Source of the DNA: Buddleja alternifolia
Taxonomy: Eukaryota > Streptophyta > Magnoliopsida > Lamiales > Scrophulariaceae
DNA: 64,000 nucleotides
Reading direction: 5' to 3'
Assembly: GCA_019426215.1 (NCBI GenBank)
Contig: CM033401.1
Location: 14,265,134-14,329,133 of the forward strand
Of this stretch, positions 1-10,348 are shown piece after piece. Within the stretch, counting starts at the first letter, position 1; the number at the start of each line of letters is the position of its first letter. The position numbers and the translations under genes are program-made. The notes beneath the pieces are model-generated. The model made no database searches and was not told the DNA's origin. It saw nothing but the letters and a program-made list of their open reading frames with translations.

Positions 1-1064
1 GTTCTTACCTTTGTTCTGATTATGGCCAGAGCCTTGCCCATGAGACTTGTTTTTCTTGGGCCTTTTGCAATCTCTAGCCCAATGATCCAGTTTGTCATAG
101 TTGTGACAGCGGGCTCCAGCACTTGATTGGCCTTTCCCAACAGCCTTCTTTTTCTCGGAATTTCCTCGGGCTTTGCCTTGGAATTTTCATTTTCGGTTAG
201 AACCCTCCGGAACTTCTGCAATGTTTGCCATTGCCTGCACATGAAACTTCTTGTTTGATCCCCAATTGTCTTCCTCAATTCTGAGTCGTACAACCCAAGT
301 CCTCAAGACTCATCTCCTTATGTTTGTGCTTTAAGTAATTCTTAAAGTCCCTCCATGAAGGAGGTAACTTCTCTATGATAGAAGCTACTTGGAAGGACTC
401 ATTCAGAGCCATGTTCTCAGCATGAACCTCATGTATTATAATTTGAAGCTCTTGAACTTGGCATGTCACGGACTTAGAGTCCACTATTTTCAAGTCTAAG
501 AACTTTGCAACCACGAACTTCTTCAATCTGGCGTCCTCAGTTTTACACTTCCTATCCAGTGCCTCCCAGAGTTCTTTGGCAGTCTTTACTGATAGATATA
601 CGTTGTATAGCAAATCACTCAATCCACTGAGTAAGTAATTCCTGCAAAAGAAATCACCATTGATCCAGGCATCATATGCCATCCTCAGTTGACTCAGCCG
701 AAACATAGGGAACATCTTCCCTTAGGTACCTTGCTAGGCTCAAAGTCGTGAGGTAACACAGCATCTTTTGGTGCCACCTCTTGAAGTCAGCCCCACTAAA
801 CTTCGCTGGCTTTTCAGCCTGAATCGGTATAACAGGATTAACTGGTGGAATATATGAACCAGGACCAAAACCGAAACCAGGACCAAAAGCTGGACCAAAA
901 TCGAAACTACAACAAGAACCGAAACCAGGACCGAAACCTGGACCAAAATCGGTACCTAAACCGGAACCTGCTCCAATACCCAGACCAAGACCTGCACCCG
1001 GGCCAAGTCCAAAGTCAAGGGTAGTAGCAACACCATCATGAGAAACATCACCAACGTTCGCCAT
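1..1064 (-). pseudogene. E1 gag, glycine-rich N-terminus, UBN2 domain, damaged zinc knuckle
   Basis: The Gag polyprotein would coat element RNA in virus-like particles. The start is the ATG at 1064-1062. Residues about 10-60 are a G/P/L/F-rich low-complexity tract of GLGPG, GFGPG and GSGLG units. Then come an [15 protein letters not shown] motif and a UBN2-type region ([36 protein letters not shown]). The reading frame shifts near 690-715, where the N-terminal frame stops and the C-terminal part continues in another frame. The CCHC knuckle at 61-120 reads CHNYDKLDHWARDC: the second cysteine of CX2CX4HX4C is tyrosine (TAT). Confidence 0.85.
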
Positions 1065-1081
1065 TTCAGAATTTCGAATTG

Positions 1082-1224
1082 ACAAAAATGAACAACGATT
1101 TTTGCGTTAAGTTTGTTGTTACAAACTTGTGTCTACCAAGAATGAATATGAACTAACAAAATAGAAAGCCGAAGAAGGATTTAATCAAGGTGAGAGATCA
1201 CTCTCTTTCCTTAACAAAAAATTG
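1082..1224 (-). promoter_or_regulatory. E1 primer-binding-region hairpin and partly complementary LTR site
   Basis: Directly after the LTR (element sense) there is no TGGTATCAGAGC. Instead AACAAC and GTTGTT form a 6-bp stem around a loop containing CTTAACGCAAAAATC (about 1097-1111). The LTR segment at 1210-1223 is complementary to the first six loop bases (CTTAAC); after that only a wobble and A-T pairs with a mismatch remain. This is the weakest of the three examples in the window; see E2 and E3. Confidence 0.4.
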
Positions 1225-2146
1225 CCCCGCTATAGGTGGTACGGGTTTATACAATAGCGTTTCAAGATACAACGATTACAATTTCTGAATTGCGAACCTT
1301 CCAATTTAGAAACTCAAACGAACAAGAACAACTCTTGAATATTTAGAGAGAAGATTTTAGAGAGTATGAAATGCTTTGTCATTTCATTGTGAATTTCAGT
1401 CTTATGGAGGAGCCTATTTATAGGCTTGAAATTAAACAAAATCTTAAAACCGAATTAATTCTGCTCATAAAGTTATATATGTAACAGTAGAATTAATCTG
1501 GTTGTTATGGATATGTGACTATTTAAATACAGAATTCAAATAGTCCTTCTAGAAGCAGATTTAAAACTGAAGCAAAAAGTGGCCAGCTTTTCCTTCAAAC
1601 ACGTTTTTAAGAATTTTTCCGGCAATTTCAGTAATTGGATTTTCTAGGAAAATTTTGGAGGCCAAATTAATTAAATAAAGTTTGGTCCAAAAAGATAATA
1701 CATTTGAGCCTATAAGCTCAAACCACACGATCCAAGCCCACGACACGGACCTGGTCAGGTCCGGGAGGGCGGACGGATGGCGGCGGCGGTGCACATGCGC
1801 GCGTGTGTGGTGAACTAGACCTTTGCTAGGACCTTCTCCCTCACAAAGCCCACAAAAATCTTATGACCCAAAGGGCTAATCCTTTACCTTAAGACAATTG
1901 TATATAAACCCATTCAACTTATGGTTTCTATCCAATGTGGGATATCCACATTCAAACACCTCACTTTAGCACTTAATTTCTCATTCGTTACTACTCCGAA
2001 TTGAGAAATTCGAAATGCTAAACTTATCTACTCACGGCATAGATTAATATTATTCAATAATATTTCGTATCCCCGATACGTATTGTGTTTGAATTTCATA
2101 CACAAAAGTGATGTTCACACACTTTTCATACACACAATATCCAACA
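1114..2146 (-). repeat. E1 5' LTR (1033 bp)
   Basis: On the plus strand it runs from TGTTG at 1114 to CCAACA at 2146. The start is set by homology with the E2 and E3 LTRs, just after the conserved GCGTTAAGTT. It shares with them the block CCCCGCTATAGGTGGTAC near 1225-1242 and the U3 tail with TCTCATTCGTTA and a pair of TACTC/TATTC stretches. A TATA box lies at 1414-1423. Confidence 0.75.
1414..1423 (-). promoter_or_regulatory. TATA box of E1 LTR
   Basis: The minus strand reads CTATAAATAG, a good plant TATA box. It lies at the position where E2 and E3 LTRs also have one, which sets the approximate start of R about 30 bp further left. Confidence 0.55.
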
Positions 2147-2515
2147 ATTCTAATTCTTGCCATGCAAGTAACACTTTTTCCAAACATCGGCTCACTAACC
2201 AGGCGTTATATCAAAATAAAGAAGAAATGAAAAATGGAGAGAATCAGCCATCTCAGTTAAATGCGGTCAATTGAGAATGAAAACTTGGAATGGCTGGATT
2301 GCAGCAGGTTGATGTTTATGATGCAGATTTTGAGTGGGGAAAGCCTAAGAAGTTTTGATCGATCTCCATTGATCGTGATGGTTGCATGTCTCTTTGGAAG
2401 TCGAGGGACTCGCAGAAGATTTGGAGATTGGGTTGTCATTACCCAAGATGAAGATGGATGCTTTGGCAACTATCTTTGGACTCGCTATTCTGTGACGGTA
2501 ATTCGAGTTGCATTT
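2147..2515 (+). pseudogene. BAHD acyltransferase pseudogene fragment
   Basis: It matches two separate parts of the intact BAHD gene at 22991-24349. Positions 2147-2199 correspond to residues about 140-161 (ILAVQVTLF..., around 23411-23475) with a small internal deletion. From about 2200 the sequence jumps to residues about 354-452 (YQNKEE, GWGKP region, SRDS, to the C-terminus). The HxxxD catalytic motif and roughly 570 bp around it are missing. The DFGWG motif has become DFEWG, and stops and frameshifts are present (TGA in CAATTGAGAATG near 2270). The 5' half was cut off by E1. The 3' flank also matches the intact gene, so this is a duplicated locus and not a retrocopy. Confidence 0.85.
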
Positions 2516-2672
2516 ATTTGAGTATGTGTATGCGTGCGTGTGTGTATATATTATCTACATACTTATATATTTAATCTTCAAGTTAATAGTCAAGTTGTCA
2601 CATGGTAATTCGAGTTGCATTTATTTGGTTAGGCCCGGTTCAATTGACAGTCCTATCTGTCGGGCTACTTCA
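2516..2672 (+). other. 3' flank of the BAHD pseudogene
   Basis: It is similar to the sequence after the intact BAHD gene (GTAATTCRAGTTGCATTTAT, and CTGTCGGGCTACTTC, as at 24930-24944). The flank is interrupted at CTTCA (2668-2672) by E2 and resumes at 10344. Confidence 0.7.
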
Positions 2673-3410
2673 TGTTGATCAAATCTTAATGAACAATCTG
2701 AAAATGTAATGAAGGATGAGGTATTTTTCGAGGCGGGAATTAACTCTATCCTTAACACGAAATTGCCCCGACTATAGGTGGTACCGGCTTTGCCAGCATT
2801 TTATAAATTCAAATGGGTTTTAATAAATCAGATTTTCAAATGTTGGATTTCCCTGTAGAGCCCAATTAAACTTTGTCCAAAAAGAATAATAGAGAAGCCC
2901 AAGCCCACACCATACACACCTCAAGCCACAAGCCCAAGCCCACGGCCCACGACCCGGCCCGAATCCAAACTCGAACCCGAACCTGGACCCAGCCCTGGCC
3001 TTAGCCCGAGCCCGTGGTCCGAGGTCCTGTCCGGTCCATCGGACCGCCCGAGTGAAGAGCTAAGAATTTGGGCCAAAGCACAATTACATAGCTCCTCCCC
3101 CTTTCACACAAAGGCCTAAAGTGGATAACCCAAAGGGTCAACCCTTTACCTTGAGGTAAGGACTTATAAACCCATTTAATTTGTGGTGTATATCCCATGT
3201 GATATACACAAGCTTAAACACCTCACTTTAGCACTTAATTTCTCATTCGTTAGAAGTCCGATTTGAGAAATTCGAAATGCTAAACTCATCTACTCGGAAC
3301 ATAGATTAAGATTATCTAATAATCTTTTGTATCCCGGATACTTACGATGTTTGAATTTCGTACACAAAGGTGGTGGAAACACACTTTGTAAAACTCATTT
3401 TTATCCAACA
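2673..3410 (-). repeat. E2 3' LTR (738 bp)
   Basis: It runs from TGTTGATC to ATCCAACA on the plus strand. It matches 9413-10343 at both ends but lacks the TATA-containing middle present there, jumping from GGTACCGGCTTTG to TTGGATTTCCCTG. It keeps a GC-rich block (2930-3050, CCCGAACC/CCCGGCC) that is shortened in the other LTR. The two LTRs have therefore suffered different deletions. Confidence 0.88.
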
Positions 3411-3421
3411 ATCCCCCACAC
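3411..3421 (-). promoter_or_regulatory. E2 polypurine tract
   Basis: The minus strand reads GTGTGGGGGAT immediately before the 3' LTR (TGTTGG). This is the expected plus-strand primer position. The same tract adjoins the E3 3' LTR at 26848-26858. Confidence 0.75.
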
Positions 3422-3979
3422 GAATGAAATTAATGCAATGCATGCTCTTGAGATTTCGATTGAAAGTTTATCACATCAGAAGATGTAGCTTTTGGCTTTG
3501 AACCTTTCTTAGTGAAATATCATCGGATTTACTAGTCCACCCGATAAACATGATGTCTTGAATTGGTTAGTCGTTCGTGTAAACCCAGACAACGATATTC
3601 ACATAATAAACTTTCAGCAGTTTGTCAGTTCTCACGGTTGGGTCCATTTTGGCCGTGGCACCCCTTCTTGGTTTCAGTAGTGTTTACATTTTTCTCAATG
3701 TTGAGATGGCCTACACCTCACACTTACATAGGTGACTTCCTAATTAAGAGTATCCTGCCATACTCTACTTCATTTAGACAGTGTAGGAATCATTAAAAGC
3801 CCAGCTTATCCTTTGCTACAACTTGCAGGTTGAATTTCTTTATCCTAGGCAATGGGTTTAGAGTTTATGAGAATTAAACTCTTAAGTGCCTTATTGAATA
3901 CTCACAGCTTAGTTGTCCCCTTGAACCAAGATCTTGGGATCTCCAGTCAACATGGTTGGGTTACCACTGTGTCCATTCT

Positions 3980-4119
3980 TTAATTTGTAAACTTTAAACC
4001 CATTCCTCTTGATAGGTATTCTACTTGATCACTAAGCAATCCTTTCGTCAAAGGATCTGCAATATTCTCCTTTGATTTCACATAATCAATGGAGATTATT
4101 CCGTTAGAGATCAACTGTT

Positions 4120-4162
<43 letters not shown>

Positions 4163-5803
4163 GTACATACTATTTTGCGCCCTAGCAATTGCTGACTGAC
4201 AGTCGCAATGAATCAAGATAGGGGGAACTGGTTTTTCCCAACAGAGAACATCTTCTAAGAAATTTCGTAGCCACTCAGCTTCTTCACCAACTTTGTCTAA
4301 AGCTATGAATTCTGATTCTATTGTGGATCGGGCTATGCAAGTTTGCTTAAATGATTTCCATGACACTGCTCCACCACCGATGGTAAAAATATACCCACTC
4401 GTGGACTTAGAGTCATTTGTGTCTGATATCCAATTAGCATCATCGCTGTATCCTTCTATTACAGCTGGATATCTTGAGTAGTTTAATCCAAAGCTCTTTG
4501 TGTGCTTTAAGTACTTAAGTACTCTAGTTAAAGCCTTCCAATGGTCTAAACTAGGATTACTCGTGAACCTACTCAACTTGCTCATAGCGTAAGCTAGATT
4601 AGGGCGGGTACAATTCATGATATACATCAAACTTCCAATGACCCTAGCATACTCTAACTGCGATACGGGTTCGCCATAGTTCTTGCGTAAATTAACGCTC
4701 ATGTCTATTGGCGTTTTAACAATCGCACTGTCGCTGGGAACGAATTTTTCTAGAATTGTCTCAACATAATGAGACTGCGACAGTATGATTCCTTCAGATG
4801 TCCTTAAGATTTTAATCCCAAGTATGACATCTGCGAACCCCATATCTTTCATGTCAAAGTTCTTCTTTAAGATTCCTTTAGTATTCATGATGATTTCATG
4901 ATTACTTCCCATAATTAACATGTCATCGACATAGAGACACACTACAACATATGCATTATGTGTTTGTCTAACATACAAGCATTTGTCTCACTTGTTTATC
5001 TTGAAACCATTTAACAACATAGTGTTATCAAATTTTTCATGCCATTGCTTTGGCGCTTTATTAAGTTTATACAAGGACTTTACAAGTTTACACACTTGTT
5101 TCTCCTGTCCAAGAGCAACATACCCCTCGGGTTGTTCCATATATATTTCTTCATCTAATTCTCCGTTAAGAAACCCAGTCTTAACATCCATTTGATGCAT
5201 CTCAAGATTATGCAATGCAGCAATAGCAATGAATAATCTTATGGATGTTATTCTCGTTACCAGAGAATAAGTACCAAAGAAATCAAGACCCTCCATTTGT
5301 CGGTATCCTTTTACTACCAAACAGGCTTTATACTTATCAATAGATCCATCAGTCTTATACTTTCTTTTCAGAATCCAGTTACAGCCTAAAGACTTACTTC
5401 CCTTTGGAAGATCAACCAACTCCCAGGTATGGTTGTGTAAAATAGACTCAATTTCACTATTGATAGCCTCTTTCCAGAGCTGAGCATCTGGACCAGACAT
5501 AGCTTCCTTAATCGTTCTTGGCTCCCCTTCTAATGTATATGATACAAAATCGGGACTAAATGATTTTGGAACTCTTGCCCTTTTGCTACAACGTGGTTCT
5601 TCGTCCCCGGGATTAGAACTACTCGTAGGTTCTTTTATAAGGGTTTTCTTCAGTTCTTTCCTTATTTGGAAAGATATCCTCAAAGAAAGAAGCATTTCTA
5701 GATTCCATGATAGTACCTTCATGAATCTCAGAAATTTCAGACTTATGTACCAAAAATAGATAGGCGCTACTATTAAGTGCATAGCCGATGAATATGCAAT
5801 CAA
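3980..5803 (-). pseudogene. E2 reverse transcriptase and RNase H, broken by a stop
   Basis: Two collinear open stretches (5803-4988 and 4978-3980) encode the copia RT and RNase H. Seen motifs are WELVDLPKGSK, the KTGFLNGELDEEIYMEQPEGY block, LYKLNKAPKQWHEKFD, the catalytic YVDD in [31 protein letters not shown], the RNase H start [19 protein letters not shown], and a C-terminal [12 protein letters not shown] stop between KINK and DKC near 4985 separates the two halves. The FGTYSLVTR segment is changed from the usual TYSPV form. RT would copy the element RNA and RNase H would degrade the template. Confidence 0.9.
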
Positions 5804-7094
5804 TAATTTTAGGCCCTATCTTAACTTCTTTGGGTTTGGGTACTTCTACCTTAGCCAAACACCCTCACACTTTGAGGTACTTATATGAAGGTTTTTGACC
5901 TTTCCAGAGTTCGTAAGGAGTCTCACTCCTACTTTTGTGGGGAATTTTATTAAGTATATAATTGGCGGAGAGGATCGCCTCCCCCCACAAATTCTGAGGT
6001 AATCCAGAATTTATCAACATCGCATTCATCATTTCTTTGAGAGTGCGATTTTTGCGTTCAGCAACACCATTAGATTGAGGTGAGTACGGTGCCGTTGTTT
6101 GATGAATAATTCCAGAGTTGGTACAAAATTCATCAAAAGGAGCTCCATATTCTCCACCTCTATCACTTCAGATTGCTTTTATACTTTTCCCAAGTTGATT
6201 CTCAACTTCAGTTTTGTAATGTGTAAACGCTCCAAGCACTTCGTCTTTACTTCTAAGTAAATACACATAACAATACTTTGTGCAATCATCTATAAATGTA
6301 ATGAAATATTTTTTCCCACCTCTAGTTTGCACAAAGTTTAAGTCACAGATATCACTGTGAATAAGTTCTAGATGTGCGGAGTTCCTTTCCACGGATGGAA
6401 ACGGTTGTTTGACTAGTTTAGCTTCAACACATATTTCACATTTGTGTTGAGTATCAACCTTGAAGGTTGGTAATAAATTTAAATTTATTAGTCTTCTTAT
6501 AGTATTAAAATTCACATGTCCTAGTCTAACATGCCATAAATTTGAATACTCAAGCAAGTAAGCAGAAGATGTAATTTTATTATCATCAGTTTCAGTTACA
6601 ACAACACGAATAACAGTCATTACATTCATTTTAAAAAGGCCCTGCTCAAGGTAACCTTTTCCAACATAAACTCCATGCTTTGTAAATGAAAACCTATCTG
6701 CCTCAAACACCAGCTTGAACCCGTTCTTCACTAGGGCAGACCCTGACACCAGATTCTTGCGAATATCAGGAACATGTAGCACCTCGGTCAGAGTCAACTC
6801 TTTGCCGGATGTCATCTTCAGCACCACCTTACCAATTCCTAGAACCGGAGAAGTGGTTGAGTTTTCCATATATAGTCTTCGCCCATCAGAAGGAGAGTAT
6901 GATGAGAACGCCTCCTTATTAGAACAGATGTGGCGCGTAGCCCCAGTGTCGATGAACCTCTCCCTCGGGTTGTCCACCAGATTTGTCTCGAACACAACAA
7001 CGGTGAGATCGAGTTCAGACAAATCAAGTGGGATCCGATTATCAGATAGGTCATTGATCCTTTCGTTGATGCCCCGGATGTCATCAACTGCCAA
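5804..7094 (-). pseudogene. E2 protease and integrase, broken
   Basis: The open stretch 7094-6168 holds the aspartic protease ([16 protein letters not shown] triad) followed by the integrase zinc-binding region ([11 protein letters not shown] ... CEIC) and the first catalytic aspartates ([16 protein letters not shown]). A stop near 6167 separates this from the rest, where SDRGGEY-like, SPQSNGVAE and NYILNKIPHKSRSETPYELW motifs can be read in shifted frames down to about 5804. The third acidic residue lies in this broken portion. Integrase would insert the cDNA into the chromosome. Confidence 0.88.
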
Positions 7095-9362
7095 GTGAAC
7101 CTGGTTCGGAGCCTGGTTCTGAGCCTGCTTGCCTTTGTTCTGGTTCTGACCAGAACCTTGCCCTTGAGACTTATTTTTCTTGGGCTCTTTGTAGTCTCTA
7201 GGCCAGTGACCCAGACGGCCATAGTTGAAATAGCCTTAGTCCTGTTTTGTCTTTCCTTTCTGTTAGGAATTTCATATTAGATGTTTTGATGATGACAGCT
7301 TTGTTAGACTTGTTTTCATAGGGAATTGAAAGCTTATTTATCTTAGGCTTATAGTATTTATCTTTGTAGAATTCCTTAGACCACTAAAACACTTAGAATT
7401 CTTGAGTCTCTTCCGGTTGGAGCCTCCGTCCGGAATTTCAAACTACGGCAATGTTAGGAATTTTCCATCAAGACAAGATTGCGTCTGCACAGTCCAAGCG
7501 TCTGAGGCTATTCTTATCCAAAAAGGTTAAACCAACACAACCTACAAAGCCCTGAAAAAGAATTTAGACGATTAAAAAATGTCCTTATTTCCTAAAACTA
7601 TTCTGATTAAATATAAGTCGAACAACTAAGTCTTTATGAAACGAGACTCATTAGAAATGTCTCCTTTTGGGGAAACCTCTCAAACGGACAAAAACCACCA
7701 ATGCTCTTTCAACAAACAAGTAAAAAAAAAGTGACACACACAAAAATTACCTTGTTGAGTAGCCAAATTCTTGAAATCCAGAGACAGTTCCACTCTTTTT
7801 AAGAGAACATATACTACCATTGGATATCCTCAAGGTAACTTCCAAAAACAAACAAACCCGTCCAAACCATATAACAGAAGCTATTTTTGTGTAAAAGAAG
7901 CTTGGAAGGATTCATTGGAGCTTCTGTGTGACCAAGAGTCGTTCCACCATTCTGAGTGAAAGAAGCGGGGATGAACTTCATCTGTATTATCATATCCAAT
8001 CTCCCTCTATCTTGTATCTGAATAATCATCATAGTGGAAAAACTATAAAAGGAGAAGAAGGACGTGGACTTGAACCTTACAAATATCTTGCTTTACCTCT
8101 TTAAGTCCATACTGCTTTACTATTCATACTGCATACATCCTGATAAAGTCTTAAAACAACCAAGCGACCATTTTCGATTAATTAACCGAACGCTAAGCTA
8201 TAAAATACTTCCGCTGTGCTAACTCTGATTTAGTGACTAAACTCTGCCCTACTTTGGTAAGCGTTGAAATCACCGAGTCTAAGTTAACGTTTCTCAAGCG
8301 TCACATCCAGCGCTTAAACCTATCAAGCGTTCAAATACTTCAAAGTGATACGAATTTTTAAGAAGTCAAAAAAGACTTCAGGGTCTATTCAACCCCCCCC
8401 CCCCCCTTCTAGACCCTTTCGTATACCATTTGGGACCAACACTTTCCCAGCTTTCTTTTTCTGGGAATTTCCCTTTGGTTTCCCCTGGAATTTTCTCTTC
8501 CGGTTGGAGCCTTCCGGAATTTCGACAATGTTAGCCATTGCCTGCACTTGAGGCTTCTTATCAGAGCCCCGATTGTCCTCCTCTATTCTGAGTCGAACAA
8601 CTAAGTCTTTGAGACTCATCTCCTTCCTCTTGTGTTTTAAGTAGTTCTTGAAATCCTTCCACGAGGGAGGTAACTTCTCTATAACAGAAGCTACTTGGAA
8701 GGATTCACTTAGAGCCGTTCCTTCAGCGTGAACTTCATGTATTATGATCTGAAGCTCTTGGACTTGGCTCGTTATAGACTTCGAGTCCACCATTTTGAAG
8801 TCTAAGAACTTTGCGACTACGAACTTCTTCAGTCCGGCGTCCTCAGTTCTGTACTTCTTGTCCAGTGCTTCCCACAGGCCTTTCGCAGTCTTCAAAGGCA
8901 GATATACACTATACAGAGAATCATCTAAACCACTGAGTAAGTAATTTCTGCATATGCCATCCTCAGTTGATTATTTGTAGAGTCTTCCGGAACATGAGGA
9001 GCATCCCTCAAGAACCTCGCCAGGTTCAATGTTGTGAGGTAGAACAAGATCTTTTGCTGCCACCTCTTGAAGTCTGCCCCGCTGAACTTTGACGGCTTTT
9101 CAGCCTGTGGCGGTATAACCGAATTAGCCATTGGAGCAAATGGAGGGACTGGACCAGAGCCAGAACCGGAACCAGGACCTAGCCCAGAACTGGAACCTAA
9201 CCCGGCACCCCCACCAGCACCAAAATCGGAACCTGAACCAGGACCCAGGCCTGAGCCAGAACCGAAGCCTGAACCGGAACCAATGCCGAGACCAAGGCCT
9301 GCTCCCGGACCTAGGCCAAAGTCAAGAGTATTAGCAGCAACGATATCATCACGGTTTTCCAT
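7095..9362 (-). pseudogene. E2 gag, split by a solo LTR
   Basis: The start is the ATG at 9362-9360 ([11 protein letters not shown]). A glycine-rich tract of GPG, GSG and GLG units follows (about residues 12-60), then [15 protein letters not shown] and, after a frameshifting deletion near 8950, the UBN2 region ([45 protein letters not shown]). The gene is interrupted at 8441/7261 by a solo LTR and resumes at 7260. The zinc knuckle at 7181-7240 reads [14 protein letters not shown]: all three cysteines of CX2CX4HX4C have become tyrosine, so it could not bind zinc. Confidence 0.88.
7261..8441 (+). mobile_element. Solo LTR of a different LTR-retrotransposon family
   Basis: It starts TGTTAGGAATTTC and ends GGGACCAACA, with a perfect 5-bp duplication CTTTC at 7256-7260 and 8442-8446. 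A poly-C run (8393-8406) follows the phrase GGGTCTATTCAA near the 3' end, as in many plant copia LTRs. No internal region is present, so this is a solo LTR left by LTR-LTR recombination. It has a relative in the opposite orientation at about 13118-15423. Short open frames inside it are not genes. Confidence 0.85.
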
Positions 9363-9384
9363 TTTCAGAATTTCGAAAAAAAGA

Positions 9385-9502
9385 ATCAACAAAGAAATTT
9401 TCGTGTTAAGTTTGTTGATCAAATCTTAACGAACAATCTGAAAATGCAATGAAGGATAAGGTATTTTTCGAGGCGAGAATTAACTCTATTCTTAACACGA
9501 AA
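9385..9502 (-). promoter_or_regulatory. E2 self-complementary primer-binding region
   Basis: In element sense the LTR end and the following bases form a 9-bp stem (ATCAACAAA with TTTGTTGAT; plus-strand 9411-9419 with 9385-9393). The 17-nt loop (9394-9410) contains CTTAACACGAAA. That 12-mer is perfectly complementary to LTR sequence at 9491-9502 in the same transcript. No TGGTATCAGAGC or other TGG-starting tRNA site follows the LTR. I infer a self-primer or leader fold; the pairings themselves are seen directly. Confidence 0.55.
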
Positions 9503-10343
9503 TTGTCCCCGCTATAGGTGGTACCGGCTTTGACAAAATGTGTCCCAAGATACAATGAAAACTTTTCTGAAGATTGAACCACCTCAATTTCAGAAAACAA
9601 CGAACTTTACTAAACTGTTGAAATCTCAAGAAAATTATGAAAATGATATGAAGAACTCAAGAACACTTTTCAGAGAATGTTTTTGAGTTGGTGTGAATTT
9701 CAGAATGCTGGAGGACCCCTTTTATAGGTGAGAAATCAAACAAAATTAAAAGCCCAAATTTAATTCGGCCATTATCATTTCTATAACAACAAACAAAATC
9801 AGCTGTTATAGAAAATGTGGCTGTTGGACTTTTGAATGCATTCAAAGGTCCTTCTAAAAGGCTGATAAGATTGGATTTCCCTGTAGAGCCCAATTAAACT
9901 TTGTTCAAAAAGAATAATAGAGAAGCTCAAGCCCACATCATACACACCTCAAGCCACAAGCCCAGGCCCACGACCCAAGCCCGAGTGAGGAGCTGAGAAT
10001 TTGGGCCAAAGCACAATTGCATAGCTCCTCCCTCTTTCACACAAAGGCCCAAAGTGGATGACCCAAAGGGCCAACCCTTCACCTTGAGGTAAGGACTTAT
10101 AAACCCATTTAATTTGTGGTGTATATCCCATGTGGGATACACAAGTTCAAACACCTCACTTTAGCACTTAATTTCTCATTCGTTACAAGTCCGATTTGAG
10201 AAATTCGGAATGTTAAACTCATCTACTCGGAACGTAGATTAAGATTATCTAATAATCTTTCGTATCCCGGATACTTACGATGTTCGAATTTCGTGCACAA
10301 AGGTGGTGAAAACACACTTTGTACAACTCATTTTTATCCAATA
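9413..10343 (-). repeat. E2 5' LTR (931 bp)
   Basis: It starts TGTTGATC and ends ATCCAATA, where the expected terminal CA has mutated to TA, just before the CTTCA duplication. It carries the conserved CCCCGCTATAGGTGGTAC block at 9507-9524 and a TATA box at 9718-9726. Confidence 0.88.
9718..9726 (-). promoter_or_regulatory. TATA box of E2 5' LTR
   Basis: The minus strand reads TATAAAAGG, about 220 bp upstream (element sense) of the LTR segment that pairs with the primer-binding loop. The transcript start should therefore lie near 9690. Confidence 0.6.
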
Positions 10344-10348
10344 CTTCA

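Larger units (their letters stand above)
1..2146 (-). mobile_element. Ty1/copia-type LTR retrotransposon E1, 5' part only (truncated by window edge)
   Basis: Reading on the minus strand from right to left, this is a 5' LTR (1114-2146), a PBS-region hairpin, and a gag gene running off the window at position 1. The family is recognised by the UBN2-type Gag with zinc knuckle and by close similarity to E2 and E3 further right. The right boundary is the LTR end ATCCAACA at 2139-2146, which abuts sequence matching the BAHD gene, so E1 inserted into a BAHD copy. The target duplication cannot be checked because the other end lies outside the window. Gag is frameshifted, so this copy is not autonomous. 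Confidence 0.85.
2673..10343 (-). mobile_element. Ty1/copia LTR retrotransposon E2, complete but inactive
   Basis: In element orientation (minus strand) the order is 5' LTR (9413-10343), PBS-region hairpin, gag, protease, integrase, reverse transcriptase, RNase H, polypurine tract and 3' LTR (2673-3410). This PR-INT-RT-RH order defines copia. The 5-bp target duplication CTTCA is present at 2668-2672 and 10344-10348. A solo LTR of another family (7261-8441) interrupts gag. Several stops and frameshifts break pol. The element sits in the 3' flank of the BAHD pseudogene. Confidence 0.92.

Noticed and set aside
9067..9429. Pro-Glu repeat protein on the plus strand
   Set aside because: Shadow of the glycine-rich Gag tract read on the other strand.
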